Below, one piece after another: positions 26,920 to 34,690 of a DNA stretch of 64,000 nt (positions are counted from its first letter, which is position 1; every line of letters starts with the position of its first letter). The position numbers and the translations under genes were made by a program. The notes below the pieces were generated by a model. The model did not search any database. It worked only from the letters and a program-made list of their open reading frames with translations, and was not told the DNA's origin. Source of the stretch: Foliamicus sp963666765 (GTDB taxonomy: Bacteria; Pseudomonadota; Gammaproteobacteria; Steroidobacterales; Foliamicaceae); the NCBI GenBank assembly GCA_963666765.1, contig OY762933.1:496001-560000 (forward strand), written 5' to 3'.

Positions 26920-27927
26920 ATGCAGTGCGTGCAGTTGACGGCGTCCGGCCTTGAAAACCTTCAAGTCTTTTCAGGCGCGGCGCCGGAGCCCGGGCCGGGC
27001 GAGGTGCGTGTGCGGATGCAGGCGGCCGCGATCAACTACCGGGATTTCATGATCTGCGCCGGCATCTACGGCGGCGGCAAGGACTACCCGCTGATACCGT
27101 TGTCCGACGGGGCAGGGGAGGTGGAATCGGTAGGCGCGGAGGTCACGCAGTTTCAGCCGGGCGACCGCGTCATGACGGTGTTCTGGCAGGACTGGGAATC
27201 GCAGCCGGTGCGGCCTGGCGTGCGAACCCGCACCACGGGATGCGAGGCGCCGGGGGCTCTCACCGAATTGGGGGTATTCCCGGAATCGGCATTGTTGCCC
27301 GTGCCGGACGGAATGAGCACGGAAACGGCAGCCTCGCTGGCCTGCGCGGGCGTGACCGCCTGGACCGCGCTGCATTGCGGCGGTCCCGTGGGGCCGGACT
27401 CCAGGGTGCTGCTGCTGGGCACCGGCGGCGTGTCCATCTTTGGTCTGCAACTCGCAAAATCCTTCGGGGCGACTGCGGTCATCACCTCTTCCAGCGACGA
27501 GAAGCTGGAGCGCGCCAGGGAACTGGGCGCGGACGAGACGATCAACTACAAGCAGACGCCGGAGTGGGGGGCGGAGGCCTTCCAGCGCGCCGGGGGCGGC
27601 GTGGATGTTGTGGTGGAGACCGGCGGAATGGGCACGCTGGGTCAGTCGCTGCAGGCCCTGGGTCTCGGCGGGTCCATCGGGGTCCTGGGTGCGCTGGGCG
27701 GCGTGAGCGCCGAATTGAACGCCATGGGCCTGATCGGAAAATGCGCCGGCATCCATGGAATTACAGTGGGCGCCCGCGACGACCATCGGGCGTTGAGAGC
27801 ACACCTGGTCGAGCACGGGATTTCCGCCGTCATAGACCGCGAGTACGCCTTGTCTGAAGGCCCTGAAGCCATCGGTTCGATAACCCGGGGCGAGCATTTC
27901 GGCAAGCTGTTGGTGAGAATCGACTAG
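26920..27927 (+). CDS. NAD(P)-dependent quinone-oxidoreductase/alcohol-dehydrogenase-like protein
   Basis: Medium-chain dehydrogenase/reductase of 335 residues from the ATG at 26920, with AAGGGA 7 bases upstream. The GroES-like half has AAAINYRDFMICAGIYGG and the Rossmann half has the nucleotide motif LLGTGGVSIFGLQLAK. The family signature DGAGEVESVGAEV is present. Zinc-ligand cysteines are not evident, as expected for the zinc-free quinone reductase branch. The substrate is unknown. The ccm operon begins 33 bases downstream on the same strand, but a functional link is not apparent. Confidence 0.87.
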   Translation: MQCVQLTASGLENLQVFSGAAPEPGPGEVRVRMQAAAINYRDFMICAGIYGGGKDYPLIPLSDGAGEVESVGAEVTQFQPGDRVMTVFWQDWESQPVRPGVRTRTTGCEAPGALTELGVFPESALLPVPDGMSTETAASLACAGVTAWTALHCGGPVGPDSRVLLLGTGGVSIFGLQLAKSFGATAVITSSSDEKLERARELGADETINYKQTPEWGAEAFQRAGGGVDVVVETGGMGTLGQSLQALGLGGSIGVLGALGGVSAELNAMGLIGKCAGIHGITVGARDDHRALRAHLVEHGISAVIDREYALSEGPEAIGSITRGEHFGKLLVRID

Positions 27928-27960
27928 CGTCGTGACACGGCACTGGCACTGGAAACCACC

Positions 27961-28575
27961 ATGCTTGCGGCGCAAGGGCTGACTCTCTGGCGCGGGGAAC
28001 GGCGCCTTTTCCACGAACTGTCCTTCAGCCTGGCGCCGGGTTCTCTGCTGCTGCTCAAGGGGTCGAACGGTTCCGGCAAGACTTCCCTGTTGCGGGCGCT
28101 GGCAGGACTGCTGCCGCTGGAAACCGGAACGGTTGAACTGAATGGCGTGGGCTTCCGCAGCGACCCGGCGCGCTATCTGCGTTGCCTGGGGTGGCTGGGC
28201 CACAAGGATGGCGTCAAGGGCGAACTGAGCGTGCGCCGCAACCTGGCGTTTGCGCTGCGGCTGGCAGGCTCAGGCGGAAGGGAAGGCGAGTTGCTGGAGA
28301 AGGCGGGCCTGGGCGGACTCGAGGAGCGAACCGCCTCGCAATTGTCGTACGGACAACGCCGGCGCCTGGCGCTGGCCGGCCTGATTGGTTCCGGCCCTCC
28401 GTTGTGGTTGCTGGACGAGCCGGATGCGAACCTGGACGCACGGGGCAGGGAGTGGCTGCAGCAGGAACTGAATTCGCATCTCCTCGCAGGCGGGTGCGCG
28501 GTGTTGGCGGGACATCGGATGGATTGGCAATTCCAGGTTCAGGTTTCTGAATTGTTTCTTGGGGTGCGGGGATGA
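27961..28575 (+). CDS. ccmA: Cytochrome c biogenesis ABC transporter ATP-binding protein
   Basis: ATPase of the CcmABCD complex that releases haem-loaded CcmE. It has 204 residues, the usual short CcmA length. Walker A is KGSNGSGKTSLLR, the ABC signature is LSYGQRRRLALAG and Walker B is LWLLDEPDANLD. The stop overlaps the ccmB start by four bases. It is the first gene of a nine-gene ccm operon. Confidence 0.96.
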   Translation: MLAAQGLTLWRGERRLFHELSFSLAPGSLLLLKGSNGSGKTSLLRALAGLLPLETGTVELNGVGFRSDPARYLRCLGWLGHKDGVKGELSVRRNLAFALRLAGSGGREGELLEKAGLGGLEERTASQLSYGQRRRLALAGLIGSGPPLWLLDEPDANLDARGREWLQQELNSHLLAGGCAVLAGHRMDWQFQVQVSELFLGVRG

Positions 28576-29237
28576 GAATCTGGCTGTCAGTATTGCAGCA
28601 GGAATTCTTGATCTACTTTAAGAAGTGGATACATATTATTATTAATATTGTATTTTTTCTTATATCCACGTCCCTTTTTTCGATTGTTGCGGGACTGGAG
28701 CCGGAGCTGCTCGCACGATGGGGCGCAGGGGTGATCTGGGTGGTGGCGTTCCTTTCGATGCTGATCGCCATGCCGCTGCTGTTTCAACCCGACCGGGAGG
28801 ACGGGACGCTGGACCTGATGCTTCTGAGCGCGGTGGATCCGGCCTGGCTTGCGCTGGCCAAGGCGGGCGCCAACTGGTGCGTATTCGGGCTTCCCCTGGT
28901 GCTGCTCTCGCCGTTGCTTGCCGCCAGCTACGGGATGGAAGGACTTGCACTGCTGGTCCTTCCGGCCACCCTGGCGCTGGGGACGCCGGCGCTGATCCTG
29001 CTGGCGACCGTGGCCGCGGCGCTGACCGCGGGATTGCGCCGCGGCGTGGGATTGCTGGCGCTGCTGGTTTTGCCGCTGTCATTGCCGGTACTGCTTTTTG
29101 GGGTCAGGGGAACGGAATTGGCGGTCGACGGCCTGCCGGTAGACGCGCCGCTGATGATGCTCGGGGCTTTTCTTCTGCTGGCTCTGGGGCTGCTGCCCTG
29201 GGCTGCGGGCGCTGCGCTCCGCGCTACGGCGAACTGA
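28572..29237 (+). CDS. ccmB: Haem exporter membrane subunit CcmB
   Basis: Six-helix inner-membrane partner of CcmA. It has 221 residues. The family stretch LLARWGAGVIWVVAFLSML is clear, as are the leucine-rich later helices (MLGAFLLLALGLLPWAAG near the end). Codons about 13-39 (28608-28690) are strikingly AT-rich (runs of ATT, ATA, TTT) compared with the rest of the operon, yet the frame stays open and the hydrophobic first helix is preserved. The ATG overlaps the ccmA stop. Confidence 0.94.
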   Translation: MRIWLSVLQQEFLIYFKKWIHIIINIVFFLISTSLFSIVAGLEPELLARWGAGVIWVVAFLSMLIAMPLLFQPDREDGTLDLMLLSAVDPAWLALAKAGANWCVFGLPLVLLSPLLAASYGMEGLALLVLPATLALGTPALILLATVAAALTAGLRRGVGLLALLVLPLSLPVLLFGVRGTELAVDGLPVDAPLMMLGAFLLLALGLLPWAAGAALRATAN

Positions 29238-29239
29238 AA

Positions 29240-29258
29240 GGAGGGCGGGACGCCCTCC
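29240..29258. repeat. GC-rich palindrome of the GGCGGGACGCC family
   Basis: Between ccmB and ccmC the sequence GGAGGGCG-GGA-CGCCCTCC forms an eight-base-pair stem with a three-base loop. The core GGCGGGACGCC also occurs exactly at 62664-62674 and, inverted with one extra base, near 34662, always between genes. It resembles a REP-type interspersed palindrome. No T-tract follows, so simple termination is unlikely; it may tune the ccmB/ccmC expression ratio. Confidence 0.6.
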
Positions 29259-29326
29259 CGCCCAACTCACAAGCTAAAATAGGGGGCTGAACTTCGCCTG
29301 GTCCTCATCCCATCCGGCTGCCCAAG

Positions 29327-30076
29327 ATGCGACTTCCCAACTGGCTTCACAAGCTTGCTTCGCCGCCCCATTTCTACCGGATTGCGGCGCGCCTCGAGCC
29401 CTGGATGCTTGGGGCGGGTCTTGCGGCCATCGCCGTCGGGACTTTCGGGGGATTGCTGCTTGCGCCGCCGGACTACCAGCAGGGCGATGCCTACCGCATC
29501 ATCTACTTCCACGTCCCGGCCGCCTATTTGGCGATGCAGCTATACGCCCTGATGGCCATCGGCTCGGCGATCGGACTGGTGTGGCGGATGAAGCTCGCCT
29601 ATGCCATCGCCGCGGCCGCCGCGCCGGTGGGACTGGCGTTTACCGGGCTTGCGCTGGCGACCGGCATGCTGTGGGGCAAGCCCATGTGGGGCGCATACTG
29701 GAGCTGGGGTGACGCGCGGCTGACCTCGGTCCTGGTGATGTTCTTCCTCTACCTGGGTTACATGCTGCTGCACGCCTCGCTGGAGGAGCGTTCGACCGCG
29801 GACCGCGCGGCCGGCATTCTCGCCGTGGTGGGCGTGGTGAACCTGCCCATCATCAAGTTCTCGGTGGAATGGTGGAGCAGCCTGCACCAGGGACCGACCA
29901 TTTCCCGCCTTGCGGCGCCGGCGATTACCTGGGATATGCTTTGGCCCCTGCTGGTCATGATAGTGGGTGCGGTGCTGTTTTCCCTTGCGGTCACGCTGAC
30001 CCGGGCACGGGCGGAAGTGCTGTTGCGCGAGCGGGGCGCCCGTTGGGTGCGCGACGTGGTGGCGGTGGGCGCATGA
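29327..30076 (+). CDS. ccmC: Haem handling membrane protein CcmC
   Basis: Six-helix protein that presents haem through a periplasmic tryptophan-rich WWD loop and passes it to CcmE. It has 249 residues. The loop MLWGKPMWGAYWSWGDARLTS is recognisable, but contains WSWGDARLTS where the classical motif reads WxWDxRLT, an extra glycine before the aspartate. The flanking histidines near FHVPAAYLAM and MLLHASLEER are present. It overlaps ccmD as ATGA. It starts 89 bases after ccmB, across the palindrome. Confidence 0.94.
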   Translation: MRLPNWLHKLASPPHFYRIAARLEPWMLGAGLAAIAVGTFGGLLLAPPDYQQGDAYRIIYFHVPAAYLAMQLYALMAIGSAIGLVWRMKLAYAIAAAAAPVGLAFTGLALATGMLWGKPMWGAYWSWGDARLTSVLVMFFLYLGYMLLHASLEERSTADRAAGILAVVGVVNLPIIKFSVEWWSSLHQGPTISRLAAPAITWDMLWPLLVMIVGAVLFSLAVTLTRARAEVLLRERGARWVRDVVAVGA

Positions 30077-30276
30077 GCGAATTTCTGGCCATGGGTGGAT
30101 ACGGCGCGTTCGTCTGGCCCTGCGTTGGGCTGTCGTTTGCGATCCTCGCGGGATTGATGCTGACCGCGCGCCGGCGCCTGCACGACGTGCATCGTCAGAT
30201 TCGGCACCGGAATGCCGCGCCGGAAGAGGGCGCCTGGGAGTTGCGCGTGTCAGGCGCCCGGGAGTCGCGCGCGTGA
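30073..30276 (+). CDS. ccmD: Haem exporter small subunit CcmD
   Basis: Small single-helix protein that stabilises the CcmABC-CcmE complex. It has 67 residues from the ATG overlapping the ccmC stop. The opening with FLAMGGYGAFVWPCVGLSF is the standard CcmD pattern, with one transmembrane helix at about residues 10-31 and a basic cytoplasmic tail. The stop overlaps the GTG start of ccmE. Confidence 0.9.
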   Translation: MSEFLAMGGYGAFVWPCVGLSFAILAGLMLTARRRLHDVHRQIRHRNAAPEEGAWELRVSGARESRA

Positions 30277-30719
30277 CTCCGCGCCGGCGCCGGATGGTGG
30301 CGATGACCAGCGGGCTTGTTTGCCTGGTGGCGGCGACGGCGCTTGTGCTGACCGCTTTCGAGCAGAACATGCTGTATTTCTATACGCCAACCCAGATTGC
30401 CGCGGGCGAGGCGCCTGAAGGCAGGCGCCTGCGCGTTGGCGGCCTGGTTGAGCGCGGCAGCGTGCGTCGCACGCCCGGTTCGCTGGAGGTGCGTTTCGAC
30501 GTGACCGACCTGGATCGCACCATTACCGTGGCCTACGCCGGCGTCCTGCCGGACCTGTTCCGCGAAGGGCAGGGCGTGGTGGCCCACGGTGCGGTGGGCG
30601 CGGACGGCCTGTTCCAGGCCGACGAAGTCCTCGCCCGCCACGACGAGAACTACATGCCGCCGGAAGTCGCGGAGATGCTGGAAGAACGGGGACACCCCCC
30701 GGACGCTTCCCTCCCCTGA
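30273..30719 (+). CDS. ccmE: Periplasmic haem chaperone CcmE
   Basis: Carries haem covalently on a histidine and delivers it to CcmF. It has 148 residues. The N-terminal basic segment is followed by a membrane anchor (about residues 9-28) and an OB-fold domain. The haem-binding histidine is in LARHDENYMPPEV, the conserved H-x3-Y arrangement. Starts at GTG 30273, overlapping ccmD by four bases. Confidence 0.95.
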   Translation: MTPRRRRMVAMTSGLVCLVAATALVLTAFEQNMLYFYTPTQIAAGEAPEGRRLRVGGLVERGSVRRTPGSLEVRFDVTDLDRTITVAYAGVLPDLFREGQGVVAHGAVGADGLFQADEVLARHDENYMPPEVAEMLEERGHPPDASLP

Positions 30720-30746
30720 CGTCCCTGCTCCCAGGCGCAAGCAACC

Positions 30747-32678
30747 ATGGTTCCTGAAATCGGCCAGATCAGCCTGGCGCTCGCCTTGTGCCTGGCGATA
30801 GCGCTGGCCGTTTTCCCGCTGGCCGGGGCGCATGCGGGCAATGCCCGCTGGATGGACGTGGCCCGGCCCTGCGCCCTGGGGATGCTTGCGTTCACCGCCC
30901 TGGCGTTCGCCATGCTGGCGGTCAGCTTCTTCCGTCACGACTTCAGCGTCCAGTACGTGGCCCTGAACTCGAACCTGAAGCTGCCGGCCATGTACCGCTT
31001 CGCAGCGATATGGGGCGCCCACGAAGGTTCGCTGGTCCTCTGGCAACTCATCCTGAGTGCCTGGACGGCGGCCGTAGCGTTGGCGAGCCGCACGCTGCCG
31101 CAGGTGCTGAGGGCACGGGTCCTCGGCGTGCTGGGGCTGGTAAGCATCGGCTTTCTGCTGTTTATCCTGCTTACTTCCAACCCGTTCATGAGGCTCTTTC
31201 CGGCGGCGGCGGACGGCGCCGACCTCAATCCGCTGCTGCAGGATCCGGCCCTGGCGATACATCCGCCCATGCTTTACATGGGCTACGTGGGCCTGGCCGT
31301 GCCCTTCGCTTTCGCGATAGCGGCCTTGCTGAGCGGGCGCCTCGACCGGCGCTGGGCGCGCTGGACGCGCCCCTGGACCACAGCGGCCTGGATGTTCCTC
31401 ACGGTAGGCATCGCCCTGGGGAGCTGGTGGGCCTACTACGAACTTGGCTGGGGTGGATGGTGGTTCTGGGACCCGGTGGAGAACGCCTCGTTCATGCCGT
31501 GGCTGGCCGGGACAGCGCTGATACATACGCTGGCGGTAACCGAGCGCCGCGGACTTTTCGGCAACACGACGCTGCTGCTGGCGATCGCCGCCTTCGGCCT
31601 GAGCCTGCTCGGCACCTTCCTGGTCCGTTCCGGCGTGCTCGTGTCGGTGCATGCCTTCGCCAGCGACCCGGCGCGCGGGCTTTTCATTCTGGTGTTCCTG
31701 GCGATCGTGATGGGTGGCGCGCTGCTGCTGTACGCGTTCAGGAACGCAGCCACCAATCCGCAGACCGGGTTCAAGCTGGTTTCACGCGAGTCCGCGCTGC
31801 TGGTCAACACGGTCCTGCTCAGCGCCGCCACGCTGCTGGTGCTGTTCGGCACGCTCTACCCGCTGGCGCTGGACGCACTGGACATGGGCAAGATCTCGGT
31901 GGGACCGCCGTATTTCAACCTGGTCTTCATTCTCCCCATGTTGCCGCTGTTGCTGGTGGTGGGCGCGGGCATGCACGCTTCCTGGAAGGCGACCGATACC
32001 GCCGCCTGGGGGCGCAAGCTGAGGGTACCCGCCGCCGTTGCCGTTCTTGCAGGAATCGTCCTCACGGTCGCGGCTTACGGATTTGCCGGAATACTGACCG
32101 GCATCGGGATACTCATCGCCGTATGGGTCATTGCCTCGGCGTTGCGCGACCCCGTTGCCTGGCTGCTCAGGCGCGGTCCAAGGCCACGGCGTTCGGCCTG
32201 GGGCATGCAGGTAGCGCATTGCGGGCTGGGCGTTACAACGCTGGGCATCGTCGTGGTTTCCGCCTGGGGGGTGGAAACCGACCGCAGCCTGACCCTGGGC
32301 GAAAGCCTTGAAGTGTCCGGATACGAATTCCAGCTTGATCGCATCGAAGACGTCCAGGGCCCGAATTACCGGGCCGCGCAAGGCGTCGTACGGGTTTCGC
32401 GCGACGGCCGGCCGGTCACCACGCTCTATCCGCAAAAGCGCGTTTATGAAGTGCAGCAGAGCCCTATGACCGAAGCGGGAATCGACGCAGGATGGCGCCA
32501 TGACCTGTTTGTCGCGCTCGGTGAGCCGATCGGCGAGGGGGCCTGGAGCGTTCGCGTGCAGGTCAAGCCGCTGGTGCGGTTTATCTGGTTTGGGGCCCTG
32601 ATCATGGGTCTGGGCGGACTGCTGGCGATCTCGGATCGGCGCTACCGGCCGGCCGCACCCGGGAGAGATGAGCCGTGA
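30747..32678 (+). CDS. ccmF: Cytochrome c haem lyase subunit CcmF
   Basis: Large membrane core of the haem ligation complex. It has 643 residues and many transmembrane helices. The periplasmic WWD domain WWFWDPVENASFMPW is present, as are WGAHEGSLVLWQ and the C-terminal periplasmic region with VRVQVKPLVRFIWFGALIMG, split here as the family end. The stop overlaps the GTG of ccmG by four bases. Confidence 0.96.
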   Translation: MVPEIGQISLALALCLAIALAVFPLAGAHAGNARWMDVARPCALGMLAFTALAFAMLAVSFFRHDFSVQYVALNSNLKLPAMYRFAAIWGAHEGSLVLWQLILSAWTAAVALASRTLPQVLRARVLGVLGLVSIGFLLFILLTSNPFMRLFPAAADGADLNPLLQDPALAIHPPMLYMGYVGLAVPFAFAIAALLSGRLDRRWARWTRPWTTAAWMFLTVGIALGSWWAYYELGWGGWWFWDPVENASFMPWLAGTALIHTLAVTERRGLFGNTTLLLAIAAFGLSLLGTFLVRSGVLVSVHAFASDPARGLFILVFLAIVMGGALLLYAFRNAATNPQTGFKLVSRESALLVNTVLLSAATLLVLFGTLYPLALDALDMGKISVGPPYFNLVFILPMLPLLLVVGAGMHASWKATDTAAWGRKLRVPAAVAVLAGIVLTVAAYGFAGILTGIGILIAVWVIASALRDPVAWLLRRGPRPRRSAWGMQVAHCGLGVTTLGIVVVSAWGVETDRSLTLGESLEVSGYEFQLDRIEDVQGPNYRAAQGVVRVSRDGRPVTTLYPQKRVYEVQQSPMTEAGIDAGWRHDLFVALGEPIGEGAWSVRVQVKPLVRFIWFGALIMGLGGLLAISDRRYRPAAPGRDEP

Positions 32679-33220
32679 GCGGGGAACGCAAGCGGATACG
32701 CTGGCTTCTGCTGCTGCCATGCGCGGTCCTGCTGGTGATGGTGTATTTCTTCGCCGTCAGCCTGGGGCGCGACCCCAGCCTGGTGCCGTCGCCGCTTGTC
32801 GGGCGTCCTGCGCCGGAGTTCTCGCTGCCGGAGCTGCTGGACCCGAACGCCACCTTTGCGTTGCAGGACGTAGAGGAAGGCCCCTGGATGCTGAACGTGT
32901 GGGCAAGCTGGTGTTCCGGCTGTCTGGTCGAACACGAGTTCCTCATGGCGCTGGGGCGCGCCGGCGCTCCGCTGTACGGACTGAACTGGAAGGACGGCTA
33001 CTCCGACGCCCTGGAATGGCTGCAACTGCGCGGCAATCCCTACCGGGTCATCGCCGTGGATGCCGACGGGCGCGCCGGAATCGACTGGGGCGTCTACGGG
33101 GCGCCGGAAACCTTCCTGATTGACGCGGACGGAATCGTTCTGTATCGGCATGTGGGCCCGCTCGATGGCGCCGTATTCACGGAGGTGTTCCTGCCGGTGC
33201 TTGAGGGCAACACGCCATGA
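32675..33220 (+). CDS. ccmG: Thiol:disulfide interchange protein CcmG/DsbE
   Basis: Membrane-anchored periplasmic thioredoxin-like reductant for apocytochrome c and CcmH. It has 181 residues. The N-terminal anchor (about 9-28) is followed by LVGRPAPEFSLPEL and the active site WASWCSGCLVEHE (Cys-Ser-Gly-Cys instead of the more usual Cys-Pro-x-Cys). GAPETFLIDADGIV, with the cis-proline region, follows. Starts with GTG overlapping ccmF. Confidence 0.93.
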   Translation: MSGERKRIRWLLLLPCAVLLVMVYFFAVSLGRDPSLVPSPLVGRPAPEFSLPELLDPNATFALQDVEEGPWMLNVWASWCSGCLVEHEFLMALGRAGAPLYGLNWKDGYSDALEWLQLRGNPYRVIAVDADGRAGIDWGVYGAPETFLIDADGIVLYRHVGPLDGAVFTEVFLPVLEGNTP

Positions 33221-33624
33221 GAAAACTGGCTGCAGTTCTGCTTGTGCTGGTGGCGGCGACCGCCACCGCCGTGGACACGGAAGCGCCGCTTGAGACCGCG
33301 GAACAGCAGAGCCTCTACCGCAAGCTGCTGGAGGAAGTGCGCTGCATGGTCTGCCAAAACCAGAACCTGGCCGATTCCGACGCGCCGCTCGCCAGGGACA
33401 TGCGCCGCGAACTGCGCCGCATGGTGGAAGAGGGCGCAAGCGAGGGGGATGTAAAACAGTTTCTGCTGGACCGGTATGGCGACTTCGCCCTTTACCGGCC
33501 CCGGCTGGCGCCCAATACGCTGCTGCTGTGGATTGGTCCCGGCGTGATCGTGCTGCTGGCGCTGGGCGCAATTGCGCTGGTCATTCGGCGCCGCATGCAA
33601 ATGCCTATTCCCGATGAGGATTAG
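33217..33624 (+). CDS. ccmH: Cytochrome c-type biogenesis protein CcmH (CycL)
   Basis: Periplasmic thiol-redox protein of the haem ligation module. It has 135 residues with a signal peptide (cleavage after about residue 18). The redox motif RCMVCQNQNLADSDA and the conserved RYGDFALYRP follow, then one C-terminal transmembrane helix (about 100-124). It overlaps ccmG by four bases. Only the short CcmH form is encoded here; the TPR part is the separate next gene. Confidence 0.95.
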   Translation: MRKLAAVLLVLVAATATAVDTEAPLETAEQQSLYRKLLEEVRCMVCQNQNLADSDAPLARDMRRELRRMVEEGASEGDVKQFLLDRYGDFALYRPRLAPNTLLLWIGPGVIVLLALGAIALVIRRRMQMPIPDED

Positions 33625-33640
33625 GGCAGGAAGCTGAGTA

Positions 33641-34645
33641 GTGGTAGCCGGTTTCGTCGTAGTCTGCGTGGTTTTGGCCGTAGCGGCGCTGGCCTGCGTT
33701 GTGCCGGCTCTGTGGCGCGACCGCGGCAAACCTGCCAGCACCGCGGCCTTGACCGCATCCTGCCTGCTGATTCCGGTCCTGGCCGCGCTGATTTACCTGC
33801 AGTCCAGCAATTACGAGTGGGGGCATGCGGGCCTTGAAACCGGCGAGGACGGTTCGCCTGCGACGGTGGAAGAGCTGATCGGGCCCTTGCGCGCAAGGCT
33901 GGAAGCGTCGCCGGACGACCCGAGGGGCTGGATGCTGCTCGGCGCCTCCTATGCCCAGGTTGAGCGTTATCCCGAGGCCGTGCAGGCTTTCGACCGGGTG
34001 CTGGACCTGACCGGCGGACGGGACATCGACGCACTCATGGGCAAGGCCGAGGCGATGATACTGGGCAATCCCCAGCGCCTGCTGGAGGATGCGGGCGACA
34101 TGGTCGAGCAGGTGCTTGCCGCGGATCCGTCGAACCCCAAGGGGCTTTGGTACGGCGGCCTGCGGGCCAGCGCGACGGGCCAGGACATAATTGCCGTGCA
34201 GCGATGGACGGCGATGCTGGAAGGCCCGGTCACGCCCGAGGTGCGGGCCATCGTCGAGGGCGAACTGAACCGCCTTGGCGCTGGAGCGGGGGCCGCTGAA
34301 GCCTCGGCCGAGGCAGGCAATGTGACGCTTCGCCTGAGCCTGGGCTCTCCGGCGTCTCCCCCGCCGGGCGCGGTCCTGTTCGTGGTCGCACGCGTACCCG
34401 GCCAGGCCGGTCCCCCGCTGGCCGCACAGCGCGTGGACGGCCCCCGTTTTCCGCTGGATGTCCGGTTGAGCGACGCCGACGCCATGCTCCCCGGAGCAAA
34501 GATCTCCGATCAGCCGGAACTGGCGATTACGGCCCGCCTTTCCGCCAGCGGCCAGACCACGCGCGGCGCCGGCGACTACGAGGCGCAGGGCGCCTGGCAG
34601 GCGGGGCAGAGCGCCCTGGAGCTCGAACTCGTTTATCAGCCCTAG
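33641..34645 (+). CDS. ccmI: Cytochrome c biogenesis TPR protein CcmI
   Basis: Apocytochrome c chaperone, the TPR partner of CcmH. It has 334 residues from the GTG at 33641. Two N-terminal transmembrane helices (about 3-23 and 34-53) are followed by TPR-like sequence (WMLLGASYAQVERYPEAVQAF) and a C-terminal beta-domain (LSLGSPASPPPGAVLFVVAR). This is the last gene of the ccm operon, followed 12 bases later by a GC-rich palindrome. Confidence 0.9.
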   Translation: MVAGFVVVCVVLAVAALACVVPALWRDRGKPASTAALTASCLLIPVLAALIYLQSSNYEWGHAGLETGEDGSPATVEELIGPLRARLEASPDDPRGWMLLGASYAQVERYPEAVQAFDRVLDLTGGRDIDALMGKAEAMILGNPQRLLEDAGDMVEQVLAADPSNPKGLWYGGLRASATGQDIIAVQRWTAMLEGPVTPEVRAIVEGELNRLGAGAGAAEASAEAGNVTLRLSLGSPASPPPGAVLFVVARVPGQAGPPLAAQRVDGPRFPLDVRLSDADAMLPGAKISDQPELAITARLSASGQTTRGAGDYEAQGAWQAGQSALELELVYQP

Positions 34646-34657
34646 CGCCCCCGGAAA

Positions 34658-34675
34658 GAGGGCGTCCCCGCCCTC
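34658..34675. repeat. GC-rich palindrome after ccmI, same family as 29240 and 62661
   Basis: GAGGGCG-TCCC-CGCCCTC, a seven-base-pair stem with a four-base loop, between ccmI and the next gene. Read on the minus strand it contains GGCGGGGACGCC, the family core with one extra G. It could also act as an mRNA 3' stabiliser, but there is no T-tract for intrinsic termination. Confidence 0.55.
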
Positions 34676-34690
34676 ATCCAGAAAAGTAAC

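Noticed and set aside
28608..28690. Programmed frameshift in ccmB at the T-rich run
   Set aside because: Frame 28572 reads straight through with a family-consistent sequence; no alternative downstream frame continues the protein.
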